Source: Liolophura sinensis
Lineage: Eukaryota > Mollusca > Polyplacophora > Chitonida > Chitonidae
Length of the DNA stretch: 64,000 bases
Assembly (NCBI RefSeq): GCF_032854445.1
Contig: NC_088301.1
Coordinates: 25,342,402 to 25,406,401, forward strand
Reading direction: 5' to 3'
In this document: piece by piece, positions 40,721-52,792 of the stretch
Numbering within the stretch: the stretch's first letter is position 1
Layout of the letters: each line of letters opens with the position of its first letter
The notes under the pieces: model-generated
What the model was told of the DNA's origin: nothing
The model's input: only the letters and a program-made list of their open reading frames with translations
The model's database searches: none
Position numbers and translations under genes: made by a program

Positions 40721-41163
40721 TACTGGTTTTTTTTTCATTTCTTGCTTGAAATAAAATACGTGCTTAGCTTTGCCGAATACTTTGACATGCTCTCAGACGA
40801 GCACTCTTGAGATTTTCTCATTTTCCTTTGACGATTGGAAGTGAACCAAAATGTAAATTTTAAAAAAGACAAAGAAACTGAAGTTTAGGCTATAATTCTT
40901 TCCATTGTTACCAATGCTGTTAAGTGTGGAAAAAATATCTATTAATGAAAAGTGTTGCAAAATGATACCGTACGGTCTTAACACTTTCGTTAAATACGAT
41001 ATGAAACTTTAAGAAAGACGAAGCGTCTGGATTTTTGGCAGAAATAACGATTAGTTCTGGTGTGTTTCATCAGAAAACCAAACGAAATAACAAAAAAAAA
41101 GAAACAAAAAACCAACTCCACAGCTTTACATAAATGATATAAAACAAGAAAATAAATAGCAAA

Positions 41164-41245
41164 TGGCAGCGGTGGGATTCGAACCCACGCCTCCGAAGAG
41201 ACTGGTGCCTTAAACCGGCGACTTAGACCGCTCGGCCACGCTACC
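41164..41245 (-). pseudogene. tRNA-Leu(AAG), weakened copy
   Basis: The acceptor and T arms are intact. The anticodon stem has a C-A mismatch (CCGGT against ACCAG) and the D stem one mismatch (GTC). It may be barely functional or a relic. Confidence 0.6.
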
Positions 41246-41684
41246 AGATCCCATAACCGTAGCGATCGCGTGTGATCTTAAAAGCTAAGAGGCATTGGGA
41301 CAGTGGCTCCTTTTAAGGAATAAAGGCAGGTGTGACGTTATTGTTGGATGATACACCAGTATATTTTCCACTGTGATTTGTGTAAGCTGTTAAAATATAT
41401 AAGAGTTTAGTTTGTTTTTGAGAAAAAGTTTACTGCAGATGGCTGCTATGAGCCTATCCGCCACAGCGAAGGTTAGCTTTGCAAAATGTTATGATTTTAC
41501 GTCCAGAAGCAAGAGTTGAACAATGTTAATGCATGACAAGTTGACTTCGCCAACTTCACCAGATGAATTTTCAGAAAAAGTAGTGTGCTCTTGTATAACC
41601 TATAAAATATGTGCTATCCGGAAGTGGTGTAGGCCTTGTTAGAGTGTCAGTGTTTTTTTTTCCGAAATGTTCGATCATCTCTCA

Positions 41685-41762
41685 GGTAGCGTGGCCGAGT
41701 GGTCTAAGGCGCTGGTTTTAGGCACCAGTCTCTCAGGAGGCGTTCGAATCCCACCGCTGCCA
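41685..41762 (+). pseudogene. tRNA-Leu(TAG) with T-arm deletion
   Basis: Four bases of the T-arm 5' strand are missing, so the T stem cannot form and the B box is damaged. The rest is intact. The same lesion is at 43774, which shows block duplication. Confidence 0.9.
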
Positions 41763-42206
41763 TACTGGGTTTTTTTTTATTTCTTGCTTGAAATAAAATA
41801 CGTGCTTTGCTTTGCCGAATACTTTGACATGCTCTCAGACGAGCACTCTTGAGATTTTCTCATTTTCCTTTGACAATTGGAAGTGAACAAAAATGTAAAC
41901 TTTAAAAAAGACAAAGAAACTGAAGTTTAGCCAATAATTATTTCCATTGTTACCAATGCTGTTAAATGTGGAAAAAATATATATTAATGAAAAGTGTTGC
42001 AAAATGATACCGTACGGTCTTAACACTTTCGTTAAATACGATATGAAACTTTAAGAAAAGAAAAAGCGTCTGGATTTTTGGAACAAATAACGATTAGTTC
42101 TGGTGTGTTTCATCAGAAAACCAAGCGAAATGACAAAAAAAAAGAAACAAAAAACCAACTCCACAGCTTTACATAAATGATATAAAACAAGAAAAGAAAT
42201 AGCAAA

Positions 42207-42288
42207 TGGCAGCGGTGGGATTCGAACCCACGCCTCCGAAGAGACTGGTGCCTTAAACCAGCGCCTTAGACCGCTCGGCCACGCTACC
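42207..42288 (-). tRNA. tRNA-Leu(AAG)
   Basis: All stems pair. The anticodon loop is TTAAGGC, giving AAG, which would become inosine-modified IAG and read CUU/CUC. The variable arm carries TTCG. T-rich sequence with TTTT lies downstream on the minus strand. Confidence 0.95.
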
Positions 42289-42727
42289 AAATCCCATAAC
42301 CGTGGCGATCGCGTGTGATTTTAAAAGCTAAGAGGCATTGGGACAGTGGCTCCTCTTAAGGAATAAAGGCAGGTGTGACGTTATTGTTGGATGATACACC
42401 AGTATATTTTCCACTGTGATTTGTGTAAGCTGTTAAAGTATATGAGAGTTTAGTTTGTTTTTGAGAAAAAGTTTACTGCAGATGGCTGCTATGAGCCTAT
42501 CCGCCATAGCGAAGGTTAGCTTTGCAAAATGTTATGATTTTACGTCCAGAAGCAAGAGTTGAACAATGTTAATGCATGACAAGTTGACTTCGCCAACTTC
42601 ATCAGATGAATTTTCAGAAAAAGGAGTGAGCTCTTGTATAACCTATAAAATATGTGCTAACCGGAAGTGGTGTAGGCCTTGTTAGAATGTCAGTGTTTTT
42701 TTTTCCAAAATGTTCAATCATCTGTGA

Positions 42728-42809
42728 GGTAGCGTGGCCGAGTGGTCTAAGGCGCTGGTTTTAGGCACCAGTCTCTCAGGAGGCGTGGGTTCGAATCCCA
42801 CCGCTGCCA
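42728..42809 (+). tRNA. tRNA-Leu(TAG)
   Basis: Sequence and pairing equal those of the 40639 copy, 2,089 bp away. A T run of about nine follows closely. Confidence 0.95.
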
Positions 42810-43252
42810 TACTGGTTTTTTTTTTCATTTCTTGCTTGAAATAAAATACGTGCTTAGCTTTGCCGAATACTTTGACATGCTCTCAGACGAGCACTCTTGA
42901 GATTTTCTCATTTTCCTTTGACGATTGGAAGTGAACCAAAATGTAAATTTTAAAAAAGACAAAGAAACTGAAGTTTAGGCTATAATTCTTTCCATTGTTA
43001 CCAATGCTGTTAAGTGTGGAAAAAATATCTATTAATGAAAAGTGTTGCAAAATGATACCGTACGGTCTTAACACTTTCGTTAAATACGATATGAAACTTT
43101 AAGAAAGACGAAGCGTCTGGATTTTTGGCAGAAATAACGATTAGTTCTGGTGTGTTTCATCAGAAAACCAAACGAAATAACAAAAAAAAGAAACAAAAAA
43201 CCAACTCCACAGCTTTACATAAATGATATAAAACAAGAAAAGAAATAGCAAA

Positions 43253-43334
43253 TGGCAGCGGTGGGATTCGAACCCACGCCTCCGAAGAGACTGGTGCCTT
43301 AAACCAGCGACTTAGACCGCTCGGCCACGCTACC
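43253..43334 (-). tRNA. tRNA-Leu(AAG), one D-stem mismatch
   Basis: The acceptor, anticodon and T arms are perfect. The D stem 3' strand is GTC instead of GGC, so one pair is lost. It is probably usable, but this is uncertain. Confidence 0.75.
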
Positions 43335-43773
43335 AGATCCCATAACCGTAGCGATCGCGTGTGATCTTAAAAGCTAAGAGGCATTGGGACAGTGGCTCCT
43401 TTTAAGGAATAAAGGCAGGTGTGACGTTATTGTTGGATGATACACCAGTATATTTTCCACTGTGATTTGTGTAAGCTGTTAAAATATATAAGAGTTTAGT
43501 TTGTTTTTGAGAAAAAGTTTACTGCAGATGGCTGCTATGAGCCTATCCGCCACAGCGAAGGTTAGCTTTGCAAAATGTTATGATTTTACGTCCAGAAGCA
43601 AGAGTTGAACAATGTTAATGCATGACAAGTTGACTTCGCCAACTTCACCAGATGAATTTTCAGAAAAAGTAGTGTGCTCTTGTATAACCTATAAAATATG
43701 TGCTATCCGGAAGTGGTGTAGGCCTTGTTAGAGTGTCAGTGTTTTTTTTTCCGAAATGTTCGATCATCTCTCA

Positions 43774-43851
43774 GGTAGCGTGGCCGAGTGGTCTAAGGCG
43801 CTGGTTTTAGGCACCAGTCTCTCAGGAGGCGTTCGAATCCCACCGCTGCCA
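43774..43851 (+). pseudogene. tRNA-Leu(TAG) with T-arm deletion
   Basis: Carries the same four-base T-arm loss as the copy at 41685, 2,089 bp upstream. Confidence 0.9.
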
Positions 43852-44294
43852 TACTGGGTTTTTTTTTATTTCTTGCTTGAAATAAAATACGTGCTTTGCT
43901 TTGCCGAATACTTTGACATGCTCTCAGACGAGCACTCTTGAGATTTTCTCATTTTCCTTTGACAATTGGAAGTGAACAAAAATGTAAACTTTAAAAAAGA
44001 CAAAGAAACTGAAGTTTAGCCAATAATTATTTCCATTGTTACCAATGCTGTTAAATGTGGAAAAAATATATATTAATGAAAAGTGTTGCAAAATGATACC
44101 GTACGGTCTTAACACTTTCGTTAAATACGATATGAAACTTTAAGAAAAGAAAAAGCGTCTGGATTTTTGGAACAAATAACGATTAGTTCTGGTGTGTTTC
44201 ATCAGAAAACCAAGCGAAATGACAAAAAAAAGAAACAAAAAACCAACTCCACAGCTTTACATAAATGATATAAAACAAGAAAAGAAATAGCAAA

Positions 44295-44376
44295 TGGCAG
44301 CGGTGGGATTCGAACCCACGCCTCCGAAGAGACTGGTGCCTTAAACCAGCGCCTTAGACCGCTCGGCCACGCTACC
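44295..44376 (-). tRNA. tRNA-Leu(AAG)
   Basis: All stems pair; identical to the copy at 42207. Confidence 0.95.
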
Positions 44377-45104
44377 AAATCCCATAACCGTGGCGATCGC
44401 GTGTGATTTTAAAAGCTAAGAGGCATTGGGACAGTGGCTCCTCTTAAGGAATAAAGGCAGGTGTGACGTTATTGTTGGATGATACACCAGTATATTTTCC
44501 ACTGTGATTTGTGTAAGCTGTTAAAGTATATGAGAGTTTAGTTTGTTTTTGAGAAAAAGTTTACTGCAGATGGCTGCTATGAGCCTATCCGCCATAGCGA
44601 AGGTTAGCTTTGCAAAATGTTATGATTTTACGTCCAGAAGCAAGAGTTGAACAATGTTAATGCATGACAAGTTGACTTCGCCAACTTCATCAGATGAATT
44701 TTCAGAAAAAGGAGTGAGCTCTTGTATAACCTATAAAATATGTGCTAACCGGAAGTGATGTAGGCCTTGTTAGAATGTCAGTGTTTTTTTTTTCCAAAAT
44801 GTTCAATCATCTGTCAGTTATGAGAGTTTAGTTTGTTTTTGAGAAAAAGTTTACTGCAGATGGCTGCTATGAGCCTATCCACCATAGCGAAGGTTAGCTT
44901 TGCAAAATGTTATGATTTTACGTCCAGAAGCAAGAGTTGAACAATGTTAATGCATGACAAGTTGACTTCGCCAACTTCACCAGATGAATTTTCAGAAAAA
45001 GGAGTGAGCTCTTGTATAACCTATAAAATATGTGCTAACCGGAAGTGGTGTAGGCCTTGTTAGAATGTCAGTGTTTTTTTTCCAAAATGTTCAATCATCT
45101 GTGA

Positions 45105-45186
45105 GGTAGCGTGGCCGAGTGGTCTAAGGCGCTGGTTTTAGGCACCAGTCTCTCAGGAGGCGTGGGTTCGAATCCCACCGCTGCTA
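45105..45186 (+). tRNA. tRNA-Leu(TAG)
   Basis: As consensus except the last acceptor base, which turns the first pair into G-U. It should still fold. Confidence 0.88.
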
Positions 45187-45628
45187 TACTGGGTTTTTTT
45201 TTATTTCTTGCTTGAAATAAAATACGTGCTTTGCTTTGCCGAATACTTTGACATGCTCTCAGACGAGCACTCTTGAGATTTTCTCATTTTCCTTTGACGA
45301 TTGGAAGTGAACCAAAATGTAAATTTTAAAAAAGACAAAGAAACTGAAGTTTAGGCTATAATTATTTCCATTGTTACCAATGCTGTTAAGTGTGGAAAAA
45401 ATATCTATTAATGAAAAGTGTTGCAAAATGATACCGTACGGTCTAAACACTTTTGTTAAATACGATATGAAACTTTAAGAAAGACGAAGCGTCTGGATTT
45501 TTGGCAGAAATAACGATTAGTTCTGGTGTGTTTCATCAGAAAATCAAACGACATGACAAAAAAAAGTAACAAAAAACCAACTCCACAGCTTTACATAAAT
45601 GATATAAAACAAGAAAAGAAATAACAAA

Positions 45629-45711
45629 TGGCAGCGGTGGGATTCGGACCCCACGCCTCCGAAGAGACTGGTGCCTTAAACCAGCGCCTTAGACCGCTCG
45701 GCCACGCTACC
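45629..45711 (-). pseudogene. tRNA-Leu(AAG) with altered T loop
   Basis: One extra base and a changed TTCGA motif give an eight-base T loop and damage the B box. Other arms are intact. Confidence 0.75.
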
Positions 45712-46150
45712 AGATCCCATAACCGTAGCGATCGCGTGTGATCTTAAAAGCTAAGAGGCATTGGGACACTGGCTCCTCTTAAGGAATAAAGGCAGGTGTG
45801 ACGTTATTGTTGGATGATACACCAGTATATTTTCCACTGTGATTTGTGTAAGCTGTTAAAATATATGAGAGTTTAGTTTGTTTTTGAGAAAAAGTTTACT
45901 GCAGATGGCTGCTATGAGCCTATCCGCCACAGCGAAGGTTAGCTTTGCAAAATGTTATGATTTTACGTCCAGAAGCAAGAGTTGAACAATGTTAATGCAT
46001 GACAAGTTGACTTCGCCAACTTCACCAGATGAATTTTCAGAAAAAGTAGTGTGCTCTTGTATAACCTATAAAATATGTGCTATCCGGAAGTGGTGTAGGC
46101 CTTGTTAGAATGTCAGTGTTTTTTTTTCCGAAATGTTCGATCATCTGTCA

Positions 46151-46232
46151 GGTAGCGTGGCCGAGTGGTCTAAGGCGCTGGTTTTAGGCACCAGTCTCTC
46201 AGGAGGCGTGGGTTCGAATCCCACCGCTGCCA
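46151..46232 (+). tRNA. tRNA-Leu(TAG)
   Basis: Full consensus cloverleaf. A T run follows. Confidence 0.95.
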
Positions 46233-46675
46233 TACTGGTTTTTTTTTTATTTCTTGCTTGAAATAAAAAACGTGCTTTGCTTTGCCGAATACTTTGACAT
46301 GCTCTCAGACGAGCACTTTTGAAACTTTCTCATTTTCCTTTGACGATTGGAAGTGAACCAAAATGTAAACTTTAAAAAAAGACAAAGAAACTGAAGTTTA
46401 GGCTATAATTATTACCATTATTATCAATGCTGTTAAATGTGGAAGATTTATCTATTAATGAAAAGTGTTGCAAAATGATACCGTACGGTCTTAACACTTT
46501 CGTTAAATACGATATGAAACTTTAAGAAAAGAAAAAGCGTCTGGATTTTTGGAACAAATAACGATTAGTTCTGGTGTGTTTCATTAGGAAACCAAACGAA
46601 ATGACAACAAAAGACAAACAAAACCAACTCCACAGCTTTACATAAATGATATAAAACAAGAAAAGAAATATCAAA

Positions 46676-46757
46676 TGGCAGCGGTGGGATTCGAACCCAT
46701 GCCTCCGAAGAGACTGGTACCTTAAACCAGCACCTTAGACCGCTCGGCCACGCTACC
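46676..46757 (-). tRNA. tRNA-Leu(AAG), variant
   Basis: The T stem has one A-C mismatch at its base and the anticodon loop ends in T rather than C. The anticodon AAG and the other stems are kept. The level of function is uncertain. Confidence 0.65.
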
Positions 46758-46899
46758 AGATCCCATAACCGTAGCGATCGCGTGTGATTTTAAAAGCTAA
46801 GAAGCATTCCGAAAGTGGTTCCTCTTAAGGAATAAAGGCAGGTGTGACGTTATTGTTGGATGATACACCAGTATATTTTCCACTGTGATTTGTGTAAGC

Positions 46900-47770
46900 T
46901 GTTAAAGTATATGAGAGTTTAGTTTGTTTTTGAGAAAAAGTTTACTGCAGATGGCTGCTATGAGCCTATCCACCATAGCGAAGGTTAGCTTTGCAAAATG
47001 TTATGATTTTACGTCCAGAAGCAAGAGTTGAACAATGTTAATGCATGACAAGTTGACTTCGCCAACTTCACCAGATGAATTTTCAGAAAAAGGAGTGTGC
47101 TCTTGTGTAACATATAAAATATGTGCTAACCGGAAATGTTGAAGGCCTTGTTAGAATGTCAGTGTTTTTTTTTCCGAAATGTTCAATCATCTGTCAGTTA
47201 TGAGACTTTAGTTTGTTTTTGAGAAAAATTTTACTGCAGATGGCTGCTATGAGCCTATCCACCATAGCGAAGGTTAGCTTTGCAAAATGTTATGATTTTA
47301 CGTCCAGAAGCAAGAGTTGAACAATGTTAATGCATGACAAGTTGACTTCGCCAACGTCACCAGATGAATTTTCAGAAAAAGGAGTGAGCTCTTGTATAAC
47401 CTATAAAATATGTGCTAACCGGAAGTGATGTAGGCCTTGTTAGAATGTCAGTGGTTTTTTTTCCAAAATGTTCAATCATCTGTCAGCTATGAGAGTTTAG
47501 TTTGTTTTTGAGAAAAAGTTTACTGCAGATGGCTGCTATGAGCCTATCCACCATAGGGAAGGTTAGCTTTGCAAAATGTTATGATTTTACGTCCAGAAGC
47601 AAGAGTTGAACAATGTTAATGCATGACAATTTGACTTCGCCAACTTCACCAGATGAATTTTCAGAAAAAGGAGTGAGCTCTTGTATGACCTATAAAATAT
47701 GTGCTAACCGGAAGTGGTGTAGGCCTTGTTAGAATGTCAGTGTTTTTTTTCCAAAATGTTCAATCATCTG
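46900..47770. repeat. Three tandem spacer subrepeats of about 290 bp
   Basis: Copies start near 46911, 47196 and 47486, each from a gagNNtttagtttgttttt start through gcagatggctgctatgagcc, acgtccagaagcaagagttg and ctataaaatatgtgctaacc to a tttttccaaaatg / atcatctgtca end. Only after the last does a tRNA gene follow. Elsewhere in the array there are one or two copies, for example two at 44525-45100 and two at 50270-50850. Confidence 0.9.
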
Positions 47771-47773
47771 TCA

Positions 47774-47855
47774 GGTAGCGTGGCCGAGTGGTCTAAGGCT
47801 CTGGTTTTAGGCACCAGTCTCTCAGGAGGCATGGGTTCGAATCCCACCGCTGCCA
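47774..47855 (+). tRNA. tRNA-Leu(TAG), variant
   Basis: Differs from consensus at the base before the anticodon stem (T for G) and has an A-C mismatch at the bottom of the T stem. Three spacer subrepeats precede it, the most in the window. Confidence 0.65.
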
Positions 47856-48296
47856 TACGGGGTGTTTTTTTATTTTTTGCTTGAAATAAAATACGTGCTT
47901 TGCTTTGCCGAATACTTTGACATGATCTCAGACGAGCACTCTTGAGATTTTCTCATTTTCCTTTGACGATTGGAAGTGAACCAAAATGTAAATTTTAAAA
48001 AAGACAAAGAAACTGAAGTTTAGGCTATAATTATTTCTATTGTTACCAATGCTGTTAAGTGAGGAAAAAATATCTATTAATGAAAAGTGTTGCAAAATGA
48101 TACCGTACGGTCTTAACACTTTCGTCAAATACGATATGAAACTTTAAGAAAGACGAAGCGTCTGGATTTTTGGCAGAAATAACGATTAGTTCTGGTGTGT
48201 TTCATCAGAAAACCAAACGAAATGACAAAAAAAGAGACAAAAAACCAACTCCACAGCTTTACATAAATGATATAAAACAAGAAAAGAAATAGCAAA

Positions 48297-48378
48297 TGGC
48301 AGCGGTGGGATTCTAACCCACGCCTCCGAAGAGACTGGTGTCTTAAACCAGCGACTAAGACCGCTCGGCCACGCTACC
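48297..48378 (-). pseudogene. tRNA-Leu(AAG) relic
   Basis: The T loop TTCGA core reads TTAGA, breaking the B box. The anticodon loop 3' side and the D stem are also changed. Confidence 0.8.
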
Positions 48379-48819
48379 AGATCATATAACCGTAGCGATC
48401 GCGTGTGATCTTAAAAGCTAAGAGGCATTGGGAAAGTGGCTCCTCTTAAGGAATAAAGGCAGGTGTGACGTTATTGTTGGGTGATACACCAGTATATTTT
48501 CCACTGTGATTTGTGTAAGCTGTTAAAATATATGAGAGTTTAGTTTGTTTTTGAGAAAAAGTTTGCTGCAGATGGCTGCTATGAGCCTATCCGCCACAGC
48601 GAAGGTTAGCTTTGCAAAATGTTATGATTTTACGTCCAGAAGCAAGAGATGAACAATGTTAAGTCATGACAGGTTGAATTCGCCAAATTCACCAGATGAA
48701 TTTCCAGGGAAAACAGTGCGCTCTTGTATAACCTATTAAATATGTGCCAACCGGAAGTTGTGTAGGCCTTGTTGGAATGTCAATATGTTTTTTTTTCCGA
48801 AATATTTAATCGTCAGTCA

Positions 48820-48901
48820 GGTAGCGTGACCGAGTGTTCTAAGGCGCTGGTTTTAGGCATTAGTTTCTCAGGAGGCGTGTGTTCGAATCCCACCGCTGCC
48901 A
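48820..48901 (+). pseudogene. tRNA-Leu(TAG) relic
   Basis: Shares every change of the copy at 38600, at an offset of 10,220 bp. Confidence 0.87.
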
Positions 48902-49518
48902 TCCGGGGTCTTTTTTGTAATTCTCGCTTGAAATAAAATACGTCCTTTGGTATGCAAAAACCTTTGACATCCGGTCAGACGAGCACTCTTCAGACTTTCT
49001 CATTTCATTGTGGCAATTGGAAGTGAACCAAAATGTAAACTTTAAAAAGCGGCTAAGAAACTGAAGGTTAGGCTATAATTATTTCCAGTGTTATCAATGC
49101 TGTTATAAGTGGAAGATTTATCTGTTAATTGCGTAATTGTCTTGCATTAGGGATTGAAGGCAGATGTGACGTTTCTCGTTGGTGATACACCATAAAGTTT
49201 TCCACTGTGATTTGTGTAAGCTGTTAAAATATATGAGAGTTTAGTTTGTTTTTGAGAAAAAGTTTACTGCAGATGGCTGCTATGAGCCTATCCGCCATAG
49301 CGAAGGTTAGCTTTGCAAAATGTTATGATTTTACGTCCAGAAGCAAGAGTTGAACAATGTTAATGCATTACAAGTTGACTTCGCCAACTTCACCAGATGA
49401 ATTTTCAGAAAAAGCAGTGTGCTCTTGTATAACCTATTAAATATGTGCTTACCGGAAGTGGTGTAGGCCTTGTTAGAATGTCAGTATTTTTTTTTCCGAA
49501 GTGTTCGATCATCTCTCA

Positions 49519-49600
49519 GGTAGCGTGGCCGAGAGGTCTAAGGCGCTGGTTTTAGGCACCAGTCTCTCAGGAGGCGTGGGTTCGAACTCCAACGATGCCA
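49519..49600 (+). pseudogene. tRNA-Leu(TAG) relic
   Basis: Shares the T-stem and acceptor changes of the copy at 39299, at an offset of 10,220 bp. Confidence 0.87.
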
Positions 49601-50042
49601 TGCGGGCTCTTTTTTTTATTTCTTGCTTGAAATAAAATACGTGCTTTGCTTTGCCGAATACTTTGACATGCTCTCAGACGAGCACTCTTGAAACTTTCTC
49701 ATTTTCCTTTGACGATTGGAAGTGAACCAAAATGTAAACTTTAAAAAAAGACAAAGAAACTCAAGTTTAGGCTATAATTATTACCATTATTATCAATGCT
49801 GTTAAATGTGGAAGATTTATCTATTAATGAAAAGTGTTGCAAAATGATACCGTACGGTCTTAACACTTTCGTCAAATACGATATGAAACTTTAAGAAGAA
49901 AAAGCGTCTGGATTTTTGGAACAAATAACGATTAGTTCTGGTGTGTTTCATTAGGAAACCAAACGAAATGACAAAAAAAGACAAACAAAACCAACTCCAC
50001 AGCTTTACATAAATGATATAAAACAAGAAAAGAAATAGCAAA

Positions 50043-50124
50043 TGGCAGCGGTGGGATTCGAACCAATCCCTCCGAAGAGACTGGTACCTTAAACCAGCAC
50101 CTTAGACCGCTCGGTCACGCTACC
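50043..50124 (-). pseudogene. tRNA-Leu(AAG) relic
   Basis: The T stem is broken in the same way as at 39829. It lacks the extra D-region base but has a changed D stem (GAC). Confidence 0.85.
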
Positions 50125-50854
50125 AAATCCCATAACCGTGGCGATCGCGTGTGATTTTAAAAGCTATGAGGCATTGGGAAAGTGGCTCCTCTTAAGGAAT
50201 AAAGGCAGGTATGACGTTATTGTTGGATGATACACCAGTATATTTTCCACTGTGATTTGTGTAAGCTGTTAAAATATAGGAGAGTTTAGTTTGTTTTTGA
50301 GAAAAAGTTTACTGCAGATGGCTGCTATGAGCCTATCCACCATAGCGAAGGTTAGCTTTGCAAAATGTTATGATTTTACGTCCAGAAGCAAGAGTTGAAC
50401 AATGTTAATGCATGACAAGTTGACTTCGCCAACTTCATCAGATGAATTTTCAGAAAAAGGAGTGAGCTCTTGTATAACCTATAAAATATGTGCTAACCGG
50501 AAGTGATGTAGTCCTTGTTAGAATGTCAGTGTTGTTTTTTTCCGAAATGTTTAATCATCTGTCAGTTATAAGAGTTTAGTTTGTTTTTGAGAAAAAGTTT
50601 ACTGCAGATGGCTGCTATGAGCCTTTCCACCATAGCGAAGGTTAGCTTTGCAAAATGTTATGATTTTACGTCCAGAAGCAAGAGTTGAACAATGTTAATG
50701 GATGACAAGTTGACTCCGCCAACGTCACCAGATGAATTTTCAGAAAAAGGAGTGAGCTCTTGTATAACCTATAAAATATGTGCTAACCGGAAGTGGTGTA
50801 GGCCTTGTTAGAATGTCAGTGTTTTTTTTTTCCAAAATGTTCAATCATCTGTGA

Positions 50855-50936
50855 GGTAGCGTGGCCGAGTGGTCTAAGGCGCTGGTTTTAGGCACCAGTC
50901 TCTCAGGAGGCGTGGGTTCGAATCCCACCGCTGCCA
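50855..50936 (+). tRNA. tRNA-Leu(TAG)
   Basis: Full consensus cloverleaf with a T run about five bases downstream. Confidence 0.95.
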
Positions 50937-51375
50937 TACGGGTTTTTTTTTTCTTGCTTGAAATAAAATACGTGCTTTGCTTTGCCGAATACTTTGACAT
51001 GCTCTCAGACGAGCACTCTTGAGATTTTCTCATTTTCCTTTGACGATTGGAAGTGATCCAAAGTGTAAACTTTAAAAAAGACAAAGAAACTGAAGTTTAG
51101 GCTATAATTATTTACATTGTTACCAATGCTGTTAAATGTGGAAAAATTATCTATTAATGAAAAGTGTTGCAAAATGATACCGTACGGTCTTAACACTTTC
51201 GTTAAATACGATATGAAACTTTAAGAAAGGAGAAGCGTCTGGATTTTTGGAACAAATAACGATTAGTTCTGGTGTGTTTCATCAGAAAACCAAACGAAAT
51301 GACAAAAAAAAAGAGACAAAAATCCAACTCCACAGCTTTACATAAATGATATAAAACAAGAAAAGAAATAGCAAA

Positions 51376-51457
51376 TGGCAGCGGTGGGATTCGAACCCAC
51401 GCCTCCGAAGAGACTGGTGCCTTAAACCAGCGCCTTAGACCGCTCGGCCACGCTACC
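51376..51457 (-). tRNA. tRNA-Leu(AAG)
   Basis: Full consensus cloverleaf. Confidence 0.95.
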
Positions 51458-52185
51458 AGATCCCATAACCGTGGCGATCGCGTGTGATCTTAAAAGCTAA
51501 GAGGCATTGGGAAAGTGGCTCCTCTTAAGGAATAAAGGCAGGTATGACGTTATTGTTGGGTGATACACCAGTATATTTTCCACTGTGATTTGTGTAAGCT
51601 GTTAAAATATATGAGAGTTTAGTTTGATTTTGATAAAAAGTTTGCTGCAGATGGCTGCTATGAGCCTATCCGCCATATCGAAGGTTAGCTTTGTAAAATG
51701 TTGTGATTTTACGTCCAGAAGCAAGAGTTGAACAATGTTAATGCATGACAAGTTGACTTCGCCAACTTCACCAGATGAATTTTCAGAAAAAATAGTGTGC
51801 TCTTGTATAACCTAGAAAATATGTGCTAACCGGAAGTGGTGTAGGCCTTGTTAGAATATCAGTGTGTTTTTTTCCAAAATGTTTAATCATCTGTCAGTTA
51901 TGAGAGTTTAGTTTGTTTTTGAGAAAAAGTTTACTGCAGATGGCTGCTATGAGCCTATCCGCCATAGCGAAGGTTAGCTTTGCAAAATGTTATGATTTTA
52001 CGTCCAGAAGCAAGAGTTGAACAATGTTAATGCATGTCAAGTTGACTTCGCCAACTTTATCAGATGAATTTTCAGAAAAAGGAGTGTGCTCTTGTATAAC
52101 CTATAAAATATGTGCTAACCGGAAGTGGTGTAGGCCTTGTTAGAATGTCAGTGTTTTTTTTTCCGAAATGTTCATTTATGTGTTA

Positions 52186-52267
52186 TGTAACGTGGCCGAG
52201 TGGTCTACGGCGCTGGTTTTAGGCACCAGTCTCTAAGGAGGCGTGGGTTCGAATCCCACCGCTGCCA
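52186..52267 (+). pseudogene. tRNA-Leu(TAG), acceptor variant
   Basis: The acceptor 5' strand is TGTAACG, giving two mismatches against CGCTGCC. The remaining arms pair. The same variant is at 54859 and 62783. Confidence 0.75.
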
Positions 52268-52710
52268 TACTGGTTTTTTTTTTTATTTCTTGCTTGAAAT
52301 AAAATACGTGCTTTGCTTTGCCGAATACTTTGACATGCTCTTAGACGAGCACTCTTGAAACTTTCTCATTTTCCTTTGACGATTGGAAGTGAACCAAAAT
52401 GTAAACTTTAAAAAAGACAAAGAAACTGAAGTTTAGGCTATAATTTTTTCCATTGTTACCAATGCTGTTAAATGTGGAAAAAATATCTATTAATGAAAAT
52501 TGTTGCAAAATGATACTGTACGGTCTTAACACTTTCGTTAAATACGATATGAAACTTTAAGAAAGGAGAAGCGTCTTGATTTTTGGAACAAATAACGATT
52601 AGTTCTGGTGTGTTTCATCAGAAAACCAAACGAAATGACAAAAAAAAGAGACAAAAATCCAACTCCACAGCTTTACATTAATGATATAAAACAAGAAAAG
52701 AAATAGCAAA

Positions 52711-52792
52711 TGGCAGCGGTGGGATTCGAACTCACGCCTCCGAAGAGACTGGTGCCTTAAACCAGCGCCTTAGACCGCTCGGCCACGCTACC
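52711..52792 (-). tRNA. tRNA-Leu(AAG), one T-stem mismatch
   Basis: The T stem GTGAG against CCCAC has one A-C mismatch; all else is consensus. Confidence 0.75.
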
